NCBI RefSeq assembly: GCF_009720775.1
Contig: NZ_WNKW01000002.1
Location: forward strand, 1 to 64,000
DNA from: Pseudoduganella danionis
Lineage (GTDB): Bacteria > Pseudomonadota > Gammaproteobacteria > Burkholderiales > Burkholderiaceae_D
Direction of reading: 5' to 3'
DNA: 64,000 nucleotides
Below, piece by piece: positions 58,133 through 64,000 of this stretch. A program made the translations under genes and the position numbers. The notes under the pieces were generated by a model. That model saw only the letters and a program-made list of their open reading frames with translations. It made no database searches and was not told the DNA's origin. The stretch's first letter is position 1; each line of letters opens with the position of its first letter.

Positions 58133-59386
58133 ATGACTACTACTGCATCGACAGCGCCGTCCGCGAATGAGAACCTGCCCCTGACAGACCGTGTACTGGA
58201 GGCGCTCGCCATCACGAAACGCGGTGTTGACGAGTTGCTTATTGAAAGCGAGTTCGCCCAGAAGCTGGCCCGCTCGGAAAAATCCGGTGTGCCGCTGCGC
58301 ATCAAGCTCGGACTTGATCCAACCGCTCCTGACCTGCACCTGGGCCATACGGTAGTGCTGAACAAGATGCGTCAATTGCAAGATCTGGGACATCAGGTAA
58401 TCTTCCTTATCGGCGACTTCACGTCCATGATCGGTGACCCTTCGGGGCGCAATATGACCCGTCCGCCGCTGACGCGCGAGCAGGTCGAGCAAAACGCCAT
58501 GACTTATTTCAAGCAGGCGTCGCTGGTGCTGGATCCGGCCAAGACGGAAATCCGCTACAACTCCGAGTGGTGCGACCCGCTCGGCGCACGCGGCCTGATC
58601 AAGCTGGCTTCGCACTACACGGTGGCGCGCATGATGGAACGTGATGATTTTAGCAAGCGTTTCAAGAATGGGACTCCGATTGCGGTCCACGAGTTCCTGT
58701 ATCCGCTGATGCAGGGCTACGATTCGGTGGCTTTGAAGGCCGACCTTGAGCTAGGTGGAACGGACCAGAAATTTAACTTGCTCGTTGGCCGCGAGCTGCA
58801 GAAGGACTATGGCCAGGAGCCGCAGTGCATCCTGACCATGCCGCTGCTGGAAGGTCTGGACGGCGTCGAGAAGATGTCCAAGTCCAAGAACAACTACATC
58901 GGCATTACCGAAGTGCCCAACACCATGTTCGCCAAGATCATGAGTATTTCCGACACCATGATGTGGAAATACTACGAACTGCTGTCGTTCCGCTCGCTGG
59001 CTGATCTGGCGGCGCTGAAGGCGGCGGTGGAAGGTGGCGCCAACCCGCGCGATGCCAAAGTGGCGCTGGCGCAGGAAATCGTCGCGCGCTTCCACTCGCA
59101 GGACGCGGCCGAGCAGGCGCTGAACGATTTCGTCAACCGCTCCAAAGGCGGGATTCCTGACGATATCGCCGAAATCACCGTGCCGGGCGCACCATCCGGC
59201 ATCCAGCAGTTGCTGAAAACGGCCGGTCTGTGCGCCTCCGTGTCGGAAGCGGGCCGCATGATAGAGCAGGGCGGCGTGCGCATCGATGGCACCGTCATCA
59301 GCGACAAGACGCTGAAAGTCGAAGCCGGCACCATGGTGCTGCAAGTGGGCAAGCGCAAGTTCGCTCGCGTCACGCTGACGGCATGA
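58133..59386 (+). CDS. tyrS: Tyrosyl-tRNA synthetase
   Basis: A class I synthetase of 417 residues. HIGH-like motif HLGH ([20 protein letters not shown]), the block [18 protein letters not shown] ([12 protein letters not shown]), and a C-terminal S4 RNA-binding domain (about 350-417, [14 protein letters not shown]) are present. ATG 58133 gives [20 protein letters not shown]; the in-frame stretch upstream to 57989 looks non-coding. No Shine-Dalgarno is visible. The stop overlaps the dtd start (ATGA). Confidence 0.96.
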   Translation: MTTTASTAPSANENLPLTDRVLEALAITKRGVDELLIESEFAQKLARSEKSGVPLRIKLGLDPTAPDLHLGHTVVLNKMRQLQDLGHQVIFLIGDFTSMIGDPSGRNMTRPPLTREQVEQNAMTYFKQASLVLDPAKTEIRYNSEWCDPLGARGLIKLASHYTVARMMERDDFSKRFKNGTPIAVHEFLYPLMQGYDSVALKADLELGGTDQKFNLLVGRELQKDYGQEPQCILTMPLLEGLDGVEKMSKSKNNYIGITEVPNTMFAKIMSISDTMMWKYYELLSFRSLADLAALKAAVEGGANPRDAKVALAQEIVARFHSQDAAEQALNDFVNRSKGGIPDDIAEITVPGAPSGIQQLLKTAGLCASVSEAGRMIEQGGVRIDGTVISDKTLKVEAGTMVLQVGKRKFARVTLTA

Positions 59387-59844
59387 TAGGCCTGCTGCAA
59401 AGAGTCAGCAGCGCCAGTGTGGTGGTCGATGGCGCCACGATCGGCGCCATCGAAGCCGGTCTGATGGTGCTGGTGTGCGCTGAACGCCACGACAGCGAGC
59501 AGGAGGCCGATGCCTTGCTGAACAAGCTGCTGGGCTACCGCGTGTTTGCCGACGAGGCGGGCAAGATGAACCGCAGCGTGACGGATACGGGTGGCGCACT
59601 GCTGCTGGTGCCGCAGTTCACGCTGGCAGCCGACACCAATTCGGGCACCCGCCCTTCGTTCACGCCCGCTGCGGCACCGGCCGATGGCAAGCGTTTGTTC
59701 GAGTATTTTCTGGCGCAGGCGCGGCTACGCCATCCCAAGGTCGCGTGCGGCCAGTTTGGCGCCGACATGAAGGTGTCGCTGACCAATGACGGCCCTGTGA
59801 CCTTCTGGCTGCAGACCCGTCCCAAAGCGATGCCCGCGGCCTAA
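59383..59844 (+). CDS. dtd: D-aminoacyl-tRNA deacylase
   Basis: Hydrolyses D-amino acids, and glycine from mischarged tRNA-Ala, off tRNA. The 153-residue protein shows [17 protein letters not shown], the cross-subunit motif [15 protein letters not shown] and the C-terminal GPVTFWLQT, all diagnostic of DTD. ATG 59383 overlaps the tyrS stop, giving direct coupling to the synthetase whose D-Tyr errors it corrects. A clear terminator follows. Confidence 0.97.
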   Translation: MIGLLQRVSSASVVVDGATIGAIEAGLMVLVCAERHDSEQEADALLNKLLGYRVFADEAGKMNRSVTDTGGALLLVPQFTLAADTNSGTRPSFTPAAAPADGKRLFEYFLAQARLRHPKVACGQFGADMKVSLTNDGPVTFWLQTRPKAMPAA

Positions 59845-59921
59845 GTAGCACACATAAGAAACGCCGCCAGCTTACGCGCCGTCTGCGGTGGGCTGTGCTG
59901 GCAGAGCATGCTTGTAGTCCC

Positions 59922-59949
59922 AGCCACGCCGTAGCGCGTGGCTTTTTTG
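59922..59949 (+). terminator. Intrinsic terminator after dtd
   Basis: AGCCACGC (59922-59929) pairs with GCGTGGCT (59936-59943), followed by a T6 run. It ends about 10 bases before the histidine phosphatase gene, so that gene's promoter must overlap or follow it. Confidence 0.85.
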
Positions 59950-59958
59950 TGAAGCCAC

Positions 59959-60609
59959 ATGAATAACAGCACCATACTTCTGATCCGTCATGGCGAAACG
60001 CCGTGGAACGCCATGCGCCGTCTGCAGGGCCATACCGATATTCCGCTCAACGAGGAGGGCGAACGGCAGGCGGCGGCGCTGGCGCGCGCACTGCTCGAGC
60101 AGGGCGTGGATGTGCTGGTGGCCAGCGACCTGCAGCGCGCCATGCAGACGGCGCAGGCGCTGAGCGAGCTGCAACCAGGGCTGGCGCTGCAGACTGATGC
60201 GCGGTTGCGCGAGCGCTGCTACGGCGTGTTCGAAGGCATGCTGTATAGCGAGATCGCCGCGCAATATCCCGACGATTACGCCCGCTGGCAGGCGCGCGAA
60301 GTGGATGCCGTGATGCCGGACGGCACGCGGCCGGCCGAGAGTTTCCGCCAGTTCTATCAGCGCTGTCTGGGCGGTATCGCCGACTGGGCCCGGCGCCATC
60401 CGGGCCAGACCATCGCCATCGTGGCCCACGGCGGCGTGCTGGAATGCGCCTACCGCGCAGCGCGCGGCATGAGCCTGGACAGCCCGCGTGATTTCCAGGT
60501 CAAGAATGCCAGCATCAACCGCTTCGTGTGGGACGGTACGCAGTTGCAACTAGAACACTGGGGCGATGTCGACCATCTGGCGCCGACGGCACTGGACGAC
60601 ATCATCTGA
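59959..60609 (+). CDS. Histidine phosphatase family protein (GpmB/CobC-like)
   Basis: A 216-residue branch-1 histidine phosphatase. The phospho-acceptor His is H11 in LLIRHGETPWN. Other site residues are in LVASDLQRAMQTAQAL, RLRERCYGVFEGM and VAHGGVLECAYRAA. Members include phosphoglycerate mutase-like and alpha-ribazole phosphatase enzymes; no cobalamin genes are adjacent, so the substrate is open. It starts 10 bases after the dtd terminator. Confidence 0.9.
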   Translation: MNNSTILLIRHGETPWNAMRRLQGHTDIPLNEEGERQAAALARALLEQGVDVLVASDLQRAMQTAQALSELQPGLALQTDARLRERCYGVFEGMLYSEIAAQYPDDYARWQAREVDAVMPDGTRPAESFRQFYQRCLGGIADWARRHPGQTIAIVAHGGVLECAYRAARGMSLDSPRDFQVKNASINRFVWDGTQLQLEHWGDVDHLAPTALDDII

Positions 60610-60786
60610 GTGCTGCCGGATCTGAGTGGAGCCGGCGCGCGCCACTACGTGCCGCAACACGCCGCCACATGCCGCAACATTCAATTGCACTGGTCTGGCG
60701 AGCGCAAGTATGAAAAATAGTGCTTATTATTTGAGCAGCCGATAGGTTAAAATAGAGGGTTCCTTCCCTCGCTACAGTTATTTCCA

Positions 60787-61815
60787 GTGCAAATCGGTCC
60801 TTATATCCTGCGCAACAACGTTTTCGTCGCTCCCATGGCGGGTGTGACGGATCGTCCGTTCCGTCAGTTGTGCAAACAGCTGGGCGCCGGCTATGCCGTA
60901 TCGGAAATGGCGGCGTCGAATCCGCGCCTGTGGGCGACGGAAAAGAGCTCGCGCCGCACCGACCACACGGGCGAGATGGAGCCGAAAGCCGTGCAGATCG
61001 CCGGTGCCGATCCGCAGGATCTGGCCGATTGCGCGCGCTTCAATGTCGAGCGCGGCGCCCAGATCATCGATATCAACATGGGCTGCCCGGTGAAGAAAGT
61101 CTGCAATGCGTGGTGCGGTTCGGCCCTGCTGCAGCACGAAGAACTGGTACAGACCATCTTGAAAACCGTGGTGGCGGCCGTCGACGTGCCCGTCACGCTG
61201 AAATTCCGCACGGGCTGGGACCGTGCCAACAAGAATGCGCTGACCATCGCCCGGATGGCCGAAGACGCCGGTATCGCCATGCTGACGCTGCATGGCCGTA
61301 CCCGCGCCGACGGTTACAAGGGCGAGGCCGAATATGACACCATTGCGGCGGTCAAGCGCTCGGTTTCTATCCCCGTGGTGGCCAACGGCGATATCACCAC
61401 GCCGGAGAAAGCCCGCTACGTGCTCGATGTGACGGGCGCCGATGCGGTCATGGTCGGACGCGCCGCGCAGGGCCGCCCGTGGATCTTCCGCGAGATCGAC
61501 CACTATCTGCGCACGGGCAGTCATTTGCCGCCGCCGCTGGTGACCGAAGTGAGCCACCTGATGGACGAGCACCTGCGCGCCCACTATGCGTTCTACGGTG
61601 AATACCTGGGGGTGCGCACGGCACGCAAGCACATCGGCTGGTATGTGCGCGAACTGCCCGGCGGCGAACCGTTCCGACAGCGTATGAACCTGCTGGAATC
61701 GACCGAAGAACAGTTGCAGGCCGTGGCCCAGTTCTTCGAATCGCAGGCGCAGTACGGCGAGCGGTTACAATACTGCCCTTCGTCTCAGTCCGAAGCTGAG
61801 CGAGAGGCGGCCTGA
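60787..61815 (+). CDS. dusB: tRNA-dihydrouridine synthase B
   Basis: An FMN-dependent enzyme that reduces uridines in the tRNA D-loop. The 342-residue protein, with GTG start at 60787, shows APMAGVTDRPFRQLC, IDINMGCPVKKVCN, TLKFRTGWDRANKN, MLTLHGRTRADGYKG and GADAVMVGRAAQGRPWIF. The following fis gene reproduces the dusB-fis order known from enterobacteria. An additional Cys (NAWCGSALL) sits after the GCP motif where, as far as I recall, homologues have Ala. A TAAAAT (60748-60753) may be its -10 box. Confidence 0.94.
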   Translation: MQIGPYILRNNVFVAPMAGVTDRPFRQLCKQLGAGYAVSEMAASNPRLWATEKSSRRTDHTGEMEPKAVQIAGADPQDLADCARFNVERGAQIIDINMGCPVKKVCNAWCGSALLQHEELVQTILKTVVAAVDVPVTLKFRTGWDRANKNALTIARMAEDAGIAMLTLHGRTRADGYKGEAEYDTIAAVKRSVSIPVVANGDITTPEKARYVLDVTGADAVMVGRAAQGRPWIFREIDHYLRTGSHLPPPLVTEVSHLMDEHLRAHYAFYGEYLGVRTARKHIGWYVRELPGGEPFRQRMNLLESTEEQLQAVAQFFESQAQYGERLQYCPSSQSEAEREAA

Positions 61816-61936
61816 ACAGGCAGCCGGCACTATAAAAGACGTCAAAAAAGTCGGATAAGAACGGTGAACACCGCGGCCATAAGCCCCTTGTGATTCATCC
61901 GCTTTACAGTTAAATAAATACAGCGAACGAAACAAA

Positions 61937-62170
61937 ATGAGCAAAGAAAGTATCCAGGAAGTAGTCCAGAAGAGCCTTGAAGAGTACTTCAACGATCTGG
62001 GCGAGCAGCAGGCCTCGAATATCTACGACATGGTAGTGCTGACGGTAGAAAAGCCGATCCTGGAAGTGGTGATGCACCGCGCCGATGGTAACCAGTCGCA
62101 TGCTGCGCAGATGCTGGGCATTAACCGCAATACCCTGCGCAAGAAATTACAGGAACACGGTCTGCTGTAA
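61937..62170 (+). CDS. fis: DNA-binding protein Fis
   Basis: A 77-residue nucleoid protein that bends DNA and modulates growth-rate-dependent transcription. The C-terminal helix-turn-helix [20 protein letters not shown] leads to [11 protein letters not shown] at the end. It is shorter than enterobacterial Fis (98) because the N-terminal beta-hairpin arm is reduced, which is usual in betaproteobacteria. It lies 121 bases after dusB in the same direction. Confidence 0.94.
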   Translation: MSKESIQEVVQKSLEEYFNDLGEQQASNIYDMVVLTVEKPILEVVMHRADGNQSHAAQMLGINRNTLRKKLQEHGLL

Positions 62171-62301
62171 ACCGCGCTGTTTCCGGCATCAGTGGCTGGG
62201 GACGGCCGCTGTGGCCGGCCGCCAGAATATCGAACCGAAGTTCGCATCGAATATTTAACCACCAGTCCAGCTCACGCTGGACGCCACTAGCCCGAAAAGC
62301 C

Positions 62302-63879
62302 ATGATTAAACAAGCTCTCATCTCCGTATCCGACAAAACCGGCGTGCTCGACTTCGCGCGCGCCCTGTCCGCCATGGGTGTCAACATCCTGTCGACCGGC
62401 GGCACGGCCAAACTGCTGGCCGACAACGGCGTAGCCGTGACCGAAGTAGCCGACTACACGGGCTTCCCGGAGATGCTCGATGGCCGCGTGAAAACCCTGC
62501 ACCCTATGGTGCACGGCGGCATTTTGGCCCGTCGCGATTTCCCTGAGCACATGGCCAAACTGGCTGAGCACAACATTCCGACCATCGATATGGTGGTGGT
62601 CAATCTGTATCCGTTCCAGGCCACCGTGGCCAAGGATGACTGCACGCTGGAAGACGCCATCGAGAACATCGATATCGGCGGCCCGGCCATGCTGCGTTCG
62701 TCGGCGAAAAACCACAAGGACGTGGTGGTGATCTGCGACCCGACCGACTACAGCAAGGTGCTGGACGAGATCAAGGCCAACGATGGCGTGGTCAGCTACG
62801 ACACTCGCTTCGGTCTGGCTACCAAGGTGTATTCGCACACGGCACAATATGACGGTGCGATCGCCAACTACCTGACCAGTCTGGATGCGAGCCGCAGCCA
62901 CGCGGCACGCGGCACCTATCCGCAATCGCTGAATGTGGCGTTCGAAAAAGTGCAGGACATGCGCTACGGCGAAAACCCGCACCAGTCGGCTGCCTTCTAC
63001 CGCGACGTGACGGCGACTGCCGGCGCGCTGGCCAACTACCGCCAGTTGCAGGGCAAGGAACTGTCGTTCAACAATATCGCTGACGCTGATGCAGCATGGG
63101 AATGCGTGAAGAGCATGGGTGGCTTCGACCAGAGCGCTGCCTGCGTGATCGTCAAGCACGCCAATCCATGCGGCGTGGCGCTGGGTGCCAATGCGGTCGA
63201 GGCTTACAAGCGCGCGCTGCAGACCGACCCGACTTCGGCTTTCGGCGGCATTATCGCCTTTAACGTGGAAGTGGATGGCGCAGCCGCCACCGAACTGGCC
63301 AAGCTGTTCGTCGAAGTGCTGATCGCGCCATCGTTCACGGCCGAAGCCAAACAGATCCTGTCGGCCAAGCAGAACGTGCGTCTGCTGGAAATCCCGCTGG
63401 GCACGGGCGTGAACGCCATGGACTTCAAGCGCGTGGGTGGCGGTCTGCTGGTGCAGTCGGCAGACGCGAAAAACGTGCTGATCTCGGACCTGAAAGTGGT
63501 GACCAAGCTGCAGCCTACCCAGCAGCAACTGCAGGATCTGATGTTCGCATGGCGCGTGGCCAAGTATGTCAAATCGAATGCCATCGTGTTCTGCGCTAAC
63601 AACATGACGCTGGGCGTGGGCGCCGGCCAGATGAGCCGTATCGATTCGGCCCGTATCGCTTCCATCAAGGCGCAGAACGCTGGTCTGAGCCTGGAGAATT
63701 CGGTGGTGGCGTCGGACGCCTTCTTCCCGTTCCGCGACGGTCTGGATGTGGTGGTGGACGCGGGCGCACGCTGCGTGATCCAGCCGGGCGGTTCGATGCG
63801 CGATCAGGAAGTGATCGACGCTGCCGACGAGCGCGGCGTGGTGATGCTGTACACGGGCACCCGTCACTTCCGTCATTAA
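62302..63879 (+). CDS. purH: Bifunctional AICAR transformylase / IMP cyclohydrolase
   Basis: Catalyses the last two steps of purine synthesis. The 525-residue protein has an IMP cyclohydrolase domain (about 1-200, [29 protein letters not shown]) and an AICAR transformylase domain (about 200-525) with the catalytic [11 protein letters not shown] and ending [15 protein letters not shown] palindromic GC-rich stretch (ACGGCCGC/GGCCGGCCG, about 62199-62222) lies before it in the gap after fis; no purine operator was recognised. A perfect terminator follows. Confidence 0.98.
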   Translation: MIKQALISVSDKTGVLDFARALSAMGVNILSTGGTAKLLADNGVAVTEVADYTGFPEMLDGRVKTLHPMVHGGILARRDFPEHMAKLAEHNIPTIDMVVVNLYPFQATVAKDDCTLEDAIENIDIGGPAMLRSSAKNHKDVVVICDPTDYSKVLDEIKANDGVVSYDTRFGLATKVYSHTAQYDGAIANYLTSLDASRSHAARGTYPQSLNVAFEKVQDMRYGENPHQSAAFYRDVTATAGALANYRQLQGKELSFNNIADADAAWECVKSMGGFDQSAACVIVKHANPCGVALGANAVEAYKRALQTDPTSAFGGIIAFNVEVDGAAATELAKLFVEVLIAPSFTAEAKQILSAKQNVRLLEIPLGTGVNAMDFKRVGGGLLVQSADAKNVLISDLKVVTKLQPTQQQLQDLMFAWRVAKYVKSNAIVFCANNMTLGVGAGQMSRIDSARIASIKAQNAGLSLENSVVASDAFFPFRDGLDVVVDAGARCVIQPGGSMRDQEVIDAADERGVVMLYTGTRHFRH

Positions 63880-63904
63880 TCTTCTAGCCTTGCGCTAATC
63901 TCTA

Positions 63905-63944
63905 CAGTGTGGCGACCTGTTCAGGTCGCCACACTGTTTTTATA
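63905..63944 (+). terminator. Intrinsic terminator of purH
   Basis: CAGTGTGGCGACCTG (63905-63919) is perfectly complementary to 63922-63936 across a TT loop and is followed by TTTTTATA. Very strong. Confidence 0.95.
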
Positions 63945-63978
63945 TACAGCATTCAAGTTTCGCGGTTACAATCGCGGA

Positions 63979-64000
63979 ATGATAATTCTCGGCATAGACC
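63979..64000 (+). CDS. ruvC: Holliday junction resolvase RuvC, first codons (partial)
   Basis: ATG 63979 starts a frame reading MIILGID, the start of RuvC (whose D7 is a catalytic acid), and is cut by the window end. purH-ruvC is a common betaproteobacterial order. TACAAT (63967-63972) ends 6 bases before the ATG, so the mRNA may be nearly leaderless. Confidence 0.75.

Overview
The window is chromosomal DNA of a GC-rich betaproteobacterium, most likely of the family Oxalobacteraceae (order Burkholderiales: Massilia, Duganella, Janthinobacterium and relatives). The evidence is gene order rather than any marker gene: mreCD/mrdA/rodA/rlpA, argS-SPOR-dsbA, rsmB-DUF4390-ntrY/ntrX, def-fmt beside dprA-smg-topB, rplM-rpsI-argC-erpA, tyrS-dtd, and dusB-fis-purH-ruvC. 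I see no phage, integrase, insertion sequence, CRISPR array, rRNA or tRNA gene.

Layout. 1-6965 (+) is a cell-elongation operon: the end of mreC, mreD, a PBP2 gene, rodA, a second PBP2 gene and the lipoprotein RlpA. 7062-13401 (-) runs argS, a SPOR-domain membrane protein, dsbA, a short-chain dehydrogenase, birA, coaX and a second SPOR-domain protein. 13681-18997 (+) holds rsmB, a DUF4390 protein, an NtrY-type kinase and an NtrX-like regulator without the AAA+ domain, followed by small genes (CobW-like fragment, DUF3567), a YafJ-type amidotransferase and an EAL/HDOD protein. 22091-25644 carries an SPW-repeat membrane protein, an ABC-2 exporter pair and a small protein with a possible Cys-His-Asp triad behind a near-consensus sigma-28 promoter. 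metH fills 25673-29473 (-).

29786-36557 (+) is the most accessory-looking stretch: a DUF1800 lipoprotein, a DUF1501 Tat-exported protein, a large RTX/metzincin/DUF4214 protein, a Ser-rich exported protein and a DUF2145 protein, closely spaced and probably co-transcribed. Next come a nitroreductase gene broken by one in-frame TGA, def-fmt (-), a LysM protein, dprA, smg and topB (+), then an ABC ATPase with a giant ABC permease-M1 aminopeptidase fusion (-). 49750-55089 (+, except an OsmC gene) holds an unrecognised gene, coq7, rplM-rpsI, a PEP-CTERM protein, argC and erpA. anmK and an M23 peptidase (-) face tyrS-dtd, a histidine phosphatase, dusB-fis, purH and the first codons of ruvC.

How the genes fit together. 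Peptidoglycan is the recurring theme: MreCD/PBP2/RodA synthesis, RlpA and two other SPOR proteins, a LysM protein, an M23 endopeptidase and AnmK recycling. The main non-routine observations are the PBP2 paralogue pair around rodA, the AAA+-less NtrX, the DUF1800-DUF1501-metzincin gene group, the ABC-M1 fusion, the sigma-28-type promoter at 24948-24974, and two large palindromic repeats sharing one core (44949-45025 and 55170-55290). I could not identify a wholly new system; the 29786-36557 group is the best candidate for one.
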